Shown: positions 33,613 through 43,871 of the stretch, in pieces
Position numbering within the stretch: position 1 is the first letter of the stretch
Layout of the letters: each line of letters starts with the position of its first letter
Source of the DNA: Thermothielavioides terrestris NRRL 8126
Lineage: Eukaryota > Ascomycota > Sordariomycetes > Sordariales > Chaetomiaceae
Assembly (NCBI RefSeq): GCF_000226115.1
Contig: NC_016459.1
Location: 1,426,001-1,490,000, forward strand
Length of the DNA stretch: 64,000 nt
Direction: 5' to 3'
Made by a program: the position numbers and the translations under genes
The notes under the pieces: generated by a model
Told to the model about the DNA's origin: nothing
The model's database searches: none
Seen by the model: the letters and a program-made list of their open reading frames with translations, nothing else

Positions 33613-35148
33613 GTCGCTACGCCGACCTCCCCCGCTAATATCGACAGGGTAGGGGATTGGATGGAAAGATCTGTCAGCCCTCTATTTCCATCTAGGGAGC
33701 TGCGGTTGCATTGAGCGCGTTCCGTGATACAACATCGCGGTCAACCGCCATTGTCTTCCGGAACTTGGGATGTCTGTGCTTGAGCTGTCGGTGTTTTTGC
33801 AACCAAAACATGGGGCGTTCAACAACGGATCCCAAGACGCTTTCGTCGTCTGCGCGGTGCCACTTCAACCTGGCCCGCGTCTTCCCCTTTGCCCTGTTTC
33901 TTTCTTGCCTTTCCCCCCGACCCTGATGGGCCTGTTTGCCCTCCTACTCGCTGTCTTTATTCTGTAACTAACCAGCAGCTTCGCCACATCTGCGCCCGAA
34001 ATTTTCTGGTCCCGCAAGCTCGGGAGAGCTTTCAGGTACCAGATCAGTACAGACACTGGTGGGACGGGTTGTCCCGCATGGCCGGGAGTTGTCGAACCAG
34101 GGTTTCCTGATGCTGGGGTTGCGAATGACATGGGCTTGGGAGTACTGGTAGCGAGGTTTTAAATGTGACTTGGGTCGGGCTTAATGGCCTGCACTGGGCT
34201 CTGAGCTTGCATTCACTTGCAGTGCACCGTAGGATATGGGCTCTTTTCTGGCCTTTTCAAGTCTGAGCCATCTTGGGTACTCTGAGCTCTGTCGGTTGGG
34301 CCGTAACTTAGACCTGTGGACCCCGCGTTGCAGGCCGCCAGTGAGCAGCGGGGTTTGTTAGGGTAACGATGGTTAGAGCTGACGCTCAAGCGAACGCAGC
34401 ACTCAACCACAACGCCGACACCAGCAAAATCTTGGCCTTGCCTCTTTTTTGGGACGAAGCTTCGAGATTGAATCCCGGGGCGCTGATGAATCCCTGGGAA
34501 GCAGGTAAATGGGCCGTCTCTCTCGGTCAAGCCGCAGCGACAACGAACCATTTCGCGGTGAGGGGAACGGCGGGGCATTGCAGTTGCAGAAAATTGGGGC
34601 AGACTCGACGTGGCAGGCTGAGAAACACTCTCAGCCGGACCGCATGCAGAGGCGAAGTATCCGTTAACGTAACTCTTCCGCTGCGTCTGGGCTCCCTCCG
34701 TCCCTCACTGAGCCACCCCAACTCGCAACGTCGACACCACAGCTTACCAGCTCGGCGCCTTACGCGCGGCAGGGCGAGACCTGAGAATGTGCATACCACT
34801 CGTCTGGGCCCGATTTCGATCCTCTGCAGGCTCGCACATGCAAGACCAGATCACAAGAGTTCAACAAGACTCGATCTGGTGCAGAAAATGGGCCAAAGTG
34901 GTAATCTATGTCGTACAGACACTTGGTGCGGGGCCCTCCCGGCCTGGTCAGGGAGATCGGCTTCCCATGCTTCTGCTTTCAGAGTTGCTGGTCAAGCAAC
35001 GTTAACAAAGTTCGTTGGACCACAACTTGCTGCGTTTGTGGGGGCCGGGGGCATCAAGGCCGGCCGCCAGGTTGGGCACCACCGTCTTTGGCCCTGGCAC
35101 GCGGCCAAGCCACCTGCCCGGCTTCCCCATAATTCCTGGGCGGGTCGT
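33613..35148. other. Intergenic region between EMG1 and the second MITE-like element
   Basis: About 1.5 kb with EMG1's 3' UTR. The 34369-35220 plus frame (283 codons) has no family resemblance, runs into the inverted-repeat element and is not called. Nothing else is seen. Confidence 0.5.
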
Positions 35149-35538
35149 GGTTATAGAGGTCCCGCCAAGACTAATTTCGGAGGTTGCCGCTTACAAGTAT
35201 TTACAATCGCCACGGGGTGAGCGGGGCCGCGACGACTTAGAGCAACATCGACAATGTACAATCACGAAGACTCGCAGCAACAACTTTACCAAACCTCAAC
35301 CAAATCGAAAAAAAAGAAAACGAAGTTAATCCGTACCCTAACCTTGACCCTCACCCTAACCTTAACCCGAATCCTAACCAGCGGGGGGCTAGCGCCGCCC
35401 CCCGCACCCCCGGCGAACTAACCCGTGGCTAACCCGTGGCGATAGTGCAAACCCCTTGGCGGTCTTGGCGGGGTATTGACGCTGTAAAAACATTGCCGAC
35501 AATTGGCCGAAATTAGTCTTGGCGGGACCTCTATAACC
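35149..35538. mobile_element. MITE-like element with perfect 32-bp terminal inverted repeats
   Basis: Bases 35149-35180 (beginning GGTTATAGAGGTCCCGCC) are repeated exactly in reverse complement at 35507-35538. The element is about 390 bp and encodes no protein. TA dinucleotides at each edge fit a TA target site, but the exact edge is ambiguous because TATA lies inside the matching part. The interior has a degenerate telomere-like tract (35335-35379), a GC palindrome around GGGGGGCTAGC at about 35383-35403, and a tandem CTAACCCGTGG pair at about 35418-35442. The parent transposon is unknown. Confidence 0.8.
35335..35379. repeat. Degenerate interstitial telomere-like repeat (CCCTAA)n
   Basis: About seven hexamers related to the fungal telomere unit: ACCCTA, ACCTTG, ACCCTC, ACCCTA, ACCTTA, ACCCGA, ATCCTA. 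It lies inside the second MITE-like element, not at a chromosome end: ordinary genes flank it on both sides. Confidence 0.75.
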
Positions 35539-35936
35539 TCCAGCCCTGGGCGTCCTTCCCCTGAGTGGCGCTGCTGGTGTGAGACCCGGTTTGCGTCTCT
35601 CCTGCCCAACCCTTTCACGGCATGCAAACGGTCAGGTGAAGGTGGCCAACGTTCACTGGATCTGCAACGGCCCGAGGAGGAGCTCCCTCTTTCGTTCCAA
35701 GACTCTTTGGTGCAACATTCGACCTCAAAGGACCGAGCACGCAAGCCGAGGGCAGCTGCTGTGGCCTCACGCTCGAGGCTCGGCCGCGTGCTGTTGCTTG
35801 CTTGGGACCTTCAGCTCACGAGAGCACCCTTGCTCAGCCCGCCCTGTCACTCCCGCACTTCGCACTGCTCGCCTGCGCGTTAAAGGCTGCTGCTTGCCTT
35901 TAAGGCATGCCCCGGCCGGCCGGTTAAGCCGCACTG
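35539..35936. other. Promoter of the VOC/transmembrane protein gene
   Basis: About 400 bases between the MITE-like element and the next start codon. No gene is seen. The element therefore sits in the promoter region of this gene. Confidence 0.5.
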
Positions 35937-37646
35937 ATGCTCCCGTTTCTGGAGGTTGAACACCTCCCCTCCTCGTCGTCATTCTACTCCGCCATCATCC
36001 AGCCCCTTGGCCTGCGGTACCTGTCCACCGAGGATCGACATTTCCCTTCCATCACCTACGGAGACCCCTCGAGGAGTGCCCCGGTTTTCCAGATCCGGCA
36101 GGTGGTCTCCAGCAGAGACCGGCCCCTGAGGACCTCGCGCATTGTGCTCAGCGCCCCTTCGCCGGCCGCGGCCGACGACGCCTACGAGTTTGCCCTGCGG
36201 GCCAATCCGGACGTCTCCCGGGACGCCCACCCCCGCCACTTCTCTGACGGGTTCGCTGCTGCCAGTGGCGCGTCGGCGCGCCGGACGGCTACGAGCGGTG
36301 GCGAAACCCGCGTGCTTATAACCGACTTCGACGGCAACCTGATGGAGATTGTCTATCAGCCGCCCGCCGACTACCCTTCCAACTACCGTGGCTCGACCGT
36401 ACGCTACACCCGGTCGACCACCGACGAAGCGAGCCGCATTCTGGACTGGAATTACGACGTTGCCTTCTCGTCGCGCCCGTCCCCTGCCGGTCCCGGTTCG
36501 GCCTCGGGCGCCTCTCCCCGCACGGTCTCTCGTCGGCCGTACTCCCGGTATTCCGAAGACGGCGACGAGCCGAAGCCCGGGCTCAGACGGAGTGTGACGG
36601 CGGGCTCCTCCGTCTACGAGCCTGCCACCTCGGCGCGCGAGAACTCCAACGGCCTGAGCGCTGGCGCTGTCGTTGGGACATTGCTTGGTGTTGCTGCCGG
36701 CGCTGCTCTGGGCGGCGCATTCACCTACAACGTATTCAAGAGCGAGAAGAGCAGAGCTCCCCGTGAGGAAGCCGACATGTCGTCGTTCGCCCGCCGATCG
36801 ACGTTCCCGTCAAAGTACGATGGGTATTCAGGTCGCAAGACGCGCTACGTCGATGTGGAACGGGAGGTGGAGAAGGTTTGGTACCAGAGCGACTACCCAG
36901 CTCCCTCGGACTACCGCCGGCCTCCGCCCGAATACATCGCTCGCTACAGCATAGTCGACGCGCCTCGGAGTAGGGACGCGGACGACAGGTACGATGACGC
37001 GCGGGGCCGCCAACCTTTTTCCCGGTCCCGCGCCTCCTCTGCGCGGCCCCGCAGTGAGTCGGCGAGCTACAGAGAGCCGTACGGCGGCGGGGAGGCGGAG
37101 CATCGCAGCTACGCGAGCTCGCGGAGCTCGAGGCATCCGCCGATCGTGCAGCGCAGCTACACATACGACAGCCCGGACCGGGACACCTACGTCTCGGCCC
37201 GCAGTCGTCGGTCGAGCAGCACGGTCCGCGCGCCGCCGCCACCACCAGCAGCCGACCCTTTCGCGCCGCTCCCGCACGTGAGCTCGCACTCGAGGTCGGC
37301 CAGTCGGGTGATAACAACAACGACGACAACAACAACCATCAAAGGCGGAGGAAGCCCCCGAGTCTACAGCCGAGAGGGGAGCTACATCTCCGCCCGCAAC
37401 GTCCCGCTCCCGGAGAGCCGCGCACCGACCTACATCTCGGCGCGCGACGTCCCCCTTCCGCCGAGCCGGCCCTCCACGTATGTGTCGGCCCGCCACGTGC
37501 CGCTGCCTGACAGCCGCGTGGGCAGTAGCCATGCGAGGTGGGACGACGCCGTCGGCGATGATGTGGACGACGACGCGGACAGCATCGCGCCCAGCGACAG
37601 CATCAGCTGCGTGGGCAGCCGGAGGAGCGGGCGGTCGCGCTACTGA
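35937..37646 (+). CDS. Fungal membrane protein with N-terminal VOC/glyoxalase-like fold and Ser/Arg-rich tail
   Basis: No precise function is known to me. A single exon encodes 569 aa. Residues 1 to about 150 look like one vicinal-oxygen-chelate (glyoxalase/bleomycin-resistance) module: the start LEVEHLPSSSSFYSAIIQPLGLRY and the end ITDFDGNLMEIVYQPP are typical first and last strands. Residues about 238-268 (GLSAGAVVGTLLGVAAGAALGGAFTYNVF) form one Gly/Ala-rich membrane segment. The remaining 300 residues are disordered, rich in Ser, Arg, Tyr and Pro. They include a Thr run (ITTTTTTTTI) and three copies of YxSARxVPLPxSR near residues 480-535. The absence of a second VOC module and the membrane anchor make catalysis doubtful. 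No intron is needed. Confidence 0.7.
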   Translation: MLPFLEVEHLPSSSSFYSAIIQPLGLRYLSTEDRHFPSITYGDPSRSAPVFQIRQVVSSRDRPLRTSRIVLSAPSPAAADDAYEFALRANPDVSRDAHPRHFSDGFAAASGASARRTATSGGETRVLITDFDGNLMEIVYQPPADYPSNYRGSTVRYTRSTTDEASRILDWNYDVAFSSRPSPAGPGSASGASPRTVSRRPYSRYSEDGDEPKPGLRRSVTAGSSVYEPATSARENSNGLSAGAVVGTLLGVAAGAALGGAFTYNVFKSEKSRAPREEADMSSFARRSTFPSKYDGYSGRKTRYVDVEREVEKVWYQSDYPAPSDYRRPPPEYIARYSIVDAPRSRDADDRYDDARGRQPFSRSRASSARPRSESASYREPYGGGEAEHRSYASSRSSRHPPIVQRSYTYDSPDRDTYVSARSRRSSSTVRAPPPPPAADPFAPLPHVSSHSRSASRVITTTTTTTTIKGGGSPRVYSREGSYISARNVPLPESRAPTYISARDVPLPPSRPSTYVSARHVPLPDSRVGSSHARWDDAVGDDVDDDADSIAPSDSISCVGSRRSGRSRY

Positions 37647-39239
37647 TGTGTGTGCGTGTGCGTGTGCAAGTGTGCGTGCGTCATTCTTGCCAACTGGCCG
37701 GGGGCTTATCCCGCTCCCGCTCCTCTGCGGGGCTTTGCTCGAGATACCGGCATGCTCTATATATTGTTGTGGATCTGTGGTTGGGGATGCTGCATAACAG
37801 AATGGAGGCTTGGCCTCGACTACTGAATAACAAAACTGAATAACAGGGACGGTCAACAGGACGAGGACTTATCGAGGGACGACAGGTTTTACGGCCAGGG
37901 CGATGTGGAATCTTGTATAAAGCGGACTGTTTGGTTATGCAGGATGACGATGCCTAAGGTAATCTCGACTGATGCTTAGGGTAGCTTAAAACCAATGTGC
38001 TTCCGGATTCTCGCCTGTCCGCAGTAGCCTTCTAGAGCTATCGGGTATCGCTGAGCGCCTCTCCCTGTTTTCCGTGATTTATATGAGCTGACCCGCCTCC
38101 AAGCAGTTGGGTGTCTGCGAGAGAAGACATGGATGACTGGTTGGAGGCCAGCCCTTGAGAAGTATGTGGTGTTTTTCTCACATCTGAAAACGCGCAGTCA
38201 AGCTTGCAAGGCTGGGATGATGGGTAGAGATATACTGCTATGGTTACAGAATATCCTCCATGGTGGCGTCTTCACCCACAGGACAAGTGAAATTGGGGTT
38301 TTCACCCGGCCTGCGAAAACACGCTAGTGGAGCACCCTTCACCACACAGGCGGCGACTGGAAGGCCACAGGAATCTTGCGGCGTTCCGAGGGCTCCCCTG
38401 GGAGGTGAGCAGGTGCCGTGCAGAAGGACCGGTTGGCGACCGACTGGCTTGATCAAGTACTCCTGGCCATCGACCACTTCCGAGATCTATGTAACTAAGC
38501 TGAAACGCAGCTCAACGGGCCCATGCCGACGCCTCGCCCCGCAATCGGGGCCGGGTGGCTGCAGCGTGCAAGACCCCGCCTTTTTCTTCCTGGAAGCGCA
38601 GTGGGGGAGGGGCACAAGCGGCAGTCGGGTGCGTCTCAGGGGTGTGGCGGGAATACACAGGAGCTTCAATGACCATGATACCAGGATCGTGCGCCCTCAT
38701 CTCACCGGGTTCTGAATGTAGTATATGGGCTCTGTATAGTTACTGCTGCGTGTCTGATGGCCGAGTTGCTTTTTGAGCAGCAGGCCCGGAAAATTTGGCG
38801 CTGTTTTGCCAGGGAGACGGCCAACCCCATATTTGACCAACCCGCTTTTTCTCCTCCTAAATCGGAGTGGACAAATGACCCCCCCTGCATTTCATGACTT
38901 GCACGGTTCTCACTCCAACGCGGTGAGTAACACAGAAGACAAAGTGTGGCAGCAGACCACGACAATTGGAGCTTGTGCATGGCGTACCTGGTACTTACAC
39001 ACCTAAGTATACTTCCACACTGATACCGGACCGCGGCGGGACCGGCTCTACCTTGGAAGGCAGTGAGTGAGTGAGTCAACAACGGACGTTCCGTTACGGC
39101 TCTTCTGTACATTGAGCACGAGCTCCCCTTCTGGTGCCGTGACCCGCGTCCCATCACAGCTCCGGGAAGAGTGCAGCCAGAGAAGCAAGTCTGACCTGCC
39201 AGAGAACCATAACAGGTCAACCCAAGCCGCCCCTGACAA
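37647..39239. other. Intergenic region upstream of cystathionine gamma-synthase
   Basis: About 1.6 kb with the 3' UTR of the preceding gene (a GTGTGC-rich stretch follows the stop) and the promoter of the methionine gene. No gene or repeat family is recognised. Confidence 0.5.
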
Positions 39240-41218
39240 ATGCCCAACTTCAATCTGGGGGAGTCAATCCCCCCTCATACAGCCCATGTAAGCCACAATC
39301 ACCCGCCCCCCCGCCAGTATCGTCCTTGAAGCGGGCTGGCCACCCTCCGCATGTCCGTAGCTAACGCCGGTCTTCCAGGCTGTGAGCTTCTCCCTGCCAA
39401 CATGGCGGTCCAACATTGGCTACGAGGAGGGCGAGGACTGGGTCATTGGACGCATGGAAACTGGCTATCCTCGGTGATTTCCCCCTCCGCCGTCATTTTA
39501 TGTGGACTGCCCCGTCAGCTAACACACCCGCTAGCTTCTTCATCCACAGGAGCATCCAAGCTTTTGCCGCAGACATCGTGGCAAAGTTCGGCACGCAGGG
39601 CTCCAAGGCCTTTCTGTTCCCAACGCGTCAGATAGCGGCCCGCTGCTTGTCTTTTGTGAAGGCTCGCGCCCCTCCCGCGGCTGCGGCCTCGCTCCAAACG
39701 GTCCATCTCGTCTTGGACACGACAAAAGCGACGCCCGACGCCCTGCTGTCGCTCGCTCCCACCATATGTGCTGTGCTCGGCTCGCAGGAGGCGTTCCCCT
39801 TCCTCAAGCAGTACTGGCAGCACACGGGCGACGGCGTGTCCAGCCGCAGGGCCGAGTTCTGTCATGCGCTCTTCAAAGATGGACTGCTCCGCTTGGATGA
39901 CGGGACTACGACCCCGGCTCCCGCGAGCCCGAAGCCTTGTAAGGGTCCCAAGCGCTACCAGCGGCCGTCATCGCTCGACGTGACAAGAGCGACGCCGTCG
40001 CCCAAACCCAGCCCGGACAGGGACTCCGGGGCCGGGCCCGACATTCAGGAGACGTTCCGCTTTCTCGAGGAGCGTTTCGGCAGGAACCTCGACGTCTCCT
40101 TGGTCCAGCCTGCCAAATCCGCCATCAGGAGGAGAATCGCCGGTGCGCTCCGGAGCGACAGCGAGCCCACCGCTGCCCCGCCGCCAGAGCACGAGATGGA
40201 GTCGAACTCGCGTGGCGTGGTGAATCTCAAGGAGGACGACGTCTACCTGTTCCCTTGCGGCATGAGCGCCATCTTCCACTCCCACCGCGCCCTCCTTGCC
40301 GCCCGCGGCAGTCTGAAGAGCGTCAACTTCGGCTTTCCCTACGTAGACACCCTCAAGATTCTCCAGAAGTTTGGGCCCGGTGCTGTGTTTTACGGGCGCA
40401 CGTCCGAGTCGGATCTGGATGCCTTCGAGCAGCGCCTAGAAGCCGGCGAGCGGTTCCTCGCGCTCTTCTGCGAATTCCCCGGCAACCCTCTCCTGACGTG
40501 CCCCAACCTCGGCCGCATCCGGCAGCTCGCCGACAAGTACGACTTTGCCGTCGTGGTGGACGAGACCATCGGCACGTTCGCTAACGTCAACGTGCTCCCC
40601 TACGCCGACATCGTGGTCAGCAGCCTGACCAAGATCTTCTCGGGCGACTGCAACGTCATGGGCGGCAGCGCCATCTTCAACCCCAACGGCCGGTACTACG
40701 CGGCCCTGAAGCGGTGGGCGCGCACCGAGTACGAGGACACGTACTGGCCCGAGGACGTCATGTTCATGGAGCGCAACAGCCGCGACTTTGCCTCGCGCAT
40801 CGACCGGATCAACGCCAACGCCGAGGCCATCTGCGAGGTCCTGCGGAGCAGCCCGCTGGTCAAGGACGTCTTCTACCCGAAGTACAACGAAACGAGGGCC
40901 AACTACGAGGCGTGCAAGCTGCCCGGCGGGGGATACGGCGGCCTGCTGTCCGTCGTCTTCCACCGGCCCCAGCAGGCGGTCGCTTTTTACGACGCCATCG
41001 ACACGGCCAAGGGCCCGAGTCTGGGAACCAACTTTACCCTCACCTCGCCCTATGTGCTCCTGGCGCATTACCAGGAGCTAGACTGGGCGAAGAGCTTTGG
41101 CGTCGAGCCCCACCTGATCCGCATCAGTGTCGGGCTCGAGGAGACGGATAAAATCGTGGATGTATTCGAGGCGGCGCTCAAGGCCGCCGCCGAAGAGGGT
41201 GCCAAAAGCCAAGAATGA
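39240..41218 (+). CDS. MET7: Cystathionine gamma-synthase (met-7 type, PLP-dependent)
   Basis: Condenses an activated homoserine with cysteine to cystathionine in methionine synthesis by transsulphuration. Exons 39240-39287, 39379-39473 and 39535-41218 give 608 aa. The tiny first exon codes MPNFNLGESIPPHTAH, which joins to AVSFSLPTWRSNIGYEEGED, the conserved fungal N-terminus. An N-terminal domain of about 200 residues precedes the Cys/Met-metabolism PLP fold. The cofactor lysine is about K414 in SSLTKIFSGDCNVMGG; VVVDETIGTF supplies the pyridine-binding Asp, and the C-terminus has LIRISVGLEE. The length and the large N-terminal extension are typical of Neurospora Met-7-like enzymes. Intron 2 uses GTGATT. 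An ORF search starting at 39416 gives a false N-terminus. Confidence 0.92.
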
Positions 41219-41269
41219 CCAAGCACAACAACGTACAAGGCTTGATTGCTTCAAGATTAAGCATTACAT

Positions 41270-42923
41270 TTACTTGACCGTCACTCCCTCGTTGGTATCA
41301 TAGTCGTCGTGTGTGTCTGTCTGTGTATGCACCTGCGCAAAAAAGCCGAACGCTCCGCGTGGCCTCTCTCCGCTGGCTGCCATGCAACTCACATGACGAG
41401 ACAGTGAGGTGGATTCTCACTTACATATACATCCCCCAACAGCTCTTTGCGCCTTTCGATCTCGTTGTAGGCCTGTTTCTCCTTGGTCTCCTTGGGGAAC
41501 CACTGCTCGAGATAGCGCACCAGCTTCTCATCGATGTGGGCTGCGAGCGGCGAGTCAGCGGTGATGGATTCTCAGCTAAAACCAGGGACAAACTGCATTG
41601 AAGACTTACTCTCATTCGCGCGCTGGACCACGTCGGCCCGGCACAGCGGGCAGTACCGCTTGTTCTGGTTTTGCATCTTGATCATGCATCGGATGCAGAA
41701 GAGATGGTCACAGTCCAGTCGGACCGGCAGCCAGCAGATGGAGAAGCCTGTTTTTTTTCCGCTACCGGTCAGCCATGCCTAGAGGCTCGCGTCTCCAGAA
41801 GACGGAGGTATGCGACCTGTGCCCTCTGACGTCCTACGGGGAGGGAGGAATCAATACTCACAGATCGAGCACGTGTAATCCACGACTTGTGGAACCCGGT
41901 TGACCACCTCGCGAGCCAACTGAGCGCAGATGTCCTTGGAGATGGCCTCCGAAATGAAGTGTGCCGAATACATGGCCTTGGGGAAGGTCGTCTTGACCCC
42001 CAGCGACGTCCGCTTGTCGAACTCTGGGCGGTAAGGAATCAGGAATCAGAACTGGGTGCACGGCGAGCGCCATCTTACTCACTCTTGATGATCTTGGCCA
42101 CTGCGGTCTGATTCAGCTCCTGAAACTGCAAATTCTGCAGCAGAGTCGCGTTTAGAGCCAGAAAGTGCGAGTATGCTACAGCGCTGGACTCGATCTTGAA
42201 CTTCCGCGGAAGCTGCCGTTTGTTGACCTCGTCCTGGAACCAGACTAGCTGCTTTCGAGCCTTCTCGCTGTCGCGTAGCCCTCCCGAGGCCTCGGTCGTA
42301 GAGAAGAAGACCTGCGCAGCCAGGTAGAGCTCGAAAATCTCCCGCCACCGGTAGAGGTCAGACTTCGACAGCTTGATAACCCCCTTGCGCGGCTTGGCCA
42401 CCTCGGCAATCTCTGCCCCGAGGTCGTGGATTTTGCTGATCATCGAATGCCTCTCCTCGTCCTGGAGCGTATCGAGCTCCGTGACATCGCTCTGCAGGAG
42501 GCTGAAAAACCTGGCGTCTGATGCCAAGGGGATCTTAACCCAGTCATCGTGATCGCCGGCGCCGTCGTGTTCGTGGCTGGACCCGAGAAGGTTAGCATCG
42601 TCGCCGTCTGATGCCAGAGACGCCAGCTCCGCCTGACTCCCGGGTTCTTCTGTCGCGGGCTCCGGCGAGGGGCCACCAAGGGCTGGGCGCACCACCAGCT
42701 TCGGCCGTAGCAAGTGAGACGCGTCAGTCTCCAGGCGGTACTCGGCGTTGTGGTCGGCCAGGAGACGGTGCAGCGTGTCGGGGTCGTAGCCGGCCTTGAT
42801 GAGCTCCTCCCGGACCTTGCCCAGGAGTTTCTTAAGCTGACGGTAGGGGACGGCCTTCTCCACCCAGTGCTGTGGATAGGTGTCCGCGGCCAGCGCCTCC
42901 TGGAACGCGCGGCCGAACTTCAT
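41270..42923 (-). CDS. SPX-domain RING finger protein (RING-14-like, putative E3 ligase)
   Basis: SPX domains sense inositol pyrophosphates and phosphate status; the RING suggests E3 ubiquitin ligase activity. Transcript-order exons are 42923-42083, 42023-41862, 41747-41610, 41540-41425 and 41332-41270, giving 439 aa. The SPX domain is residues 1 to about 285: MKFGRAFQEALAADTYPQHWV, YRQLKKLL and later KKFDKRTSLGVK joined across intron 1. The RING (C3HC4) spans YTCSIC joined to FSICWLPVRL, CDHLFCIRCM and YCPLCRADVV, residues about 330-385, so all zinc ligands are present. A Lys/Glu-rich helix follows. The last intron (41424-41333) is less certain: without it, translation stops at 41389 after VSENPPHCLVM. 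It shares a divergent promoter with JJJ1. Confidence 0.85.
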
Positions 42924-43871
42924 CGTGACAATAGCGTTAACGGGAACACAAACGACCGGACTGGGAGAAGAAGCCTGCGCATGGCGGGATGCGAGTCCAT
43001 ATGCTCACAGACCGAAAACTGCAAATCGGACGGCTTAGAACAAAGGCGCAGAAGAAGGCTGGCCCGCAGGAATGTTGGAGAGAACCCGCGGAAAAATAGC
43101 TCAAGAGCGGTTGAGGAGTTGGCTGGTGAAGGCCTCAAACTGGTGCTGGTCTGCCGCTCTCAGGACCGCGCTAAGAATGATGGTGGGACTTGTATGTAAT
43201 AAGAAACCTTGATCACTTTAGCGGCTTCTTTTCGCCCCTGTTCATCTTGCTTCAAGCCCGAGAACTTGGTGCGTCCCTGCAACCGGTTTCGCTCCCAGTC
43301 GCAACATGGACTTCTGTCGGCAACAACCGCATGCTTTGTAGGCAACACCTCGATGGACAAGGCTCACCGACCGGCGTCGCGTGACAGGTACTTACTCAGG
43401 AAGTTAGTGTTTGTGTCGCACTGGGCATGTCACAAGTGCCTGACATCATGTGAGCGTTTCTCATGAACCCTGACCCGCCGTTTTGGGCTTCCCGGGCATA
43501 GTGTACCTAGTGTACTCCGTCAATACAGTACGTTTTGGTAACTGCCTCGTATGTGATGGTTCGATCAGGAATGAACCAGTACAGAATGTTATCTGTAACA
43601 GATGTTTTTTTCTGATCGTTGCAATGCATACGGAACGGAATTACGCACAGTGACGTACGGTACAGCAGGACCTCCAACGCATCGATTTTGCTCGAGCCCC
43701 ACAGTGAAGACAAGCTGTCTGGTCATACTGTGCTGTCCGCATGCCGTGTGCCACATTTGAGATTCAACGGTACATACTGTACCACTCAGTCCAGCGACGC
43801 CAGCGGCTCCATACGGCATATGCACCTAGCCGAGCCATCTCCAAGGTTGTTAACGCGAAGACGGCGTTGCG
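42924..43871. promoter_or_regulatory. Divergent promoter of the SPX/RING and JJJ1 genes
   Basis: These 948 bases separate two diverging start codons. No open frame here is convincing. Several GTACGG/CCGTAC-like words occur at 43500-43660. Individual sites cannot be assigned. Confidence 0.5.

Noticed and set aside
34369..35220. Plus-strand 283-codon frame
   Set aside because: Low-complexity composition, no family resemblance, and it runs into the inverted-repeat element at 35149.
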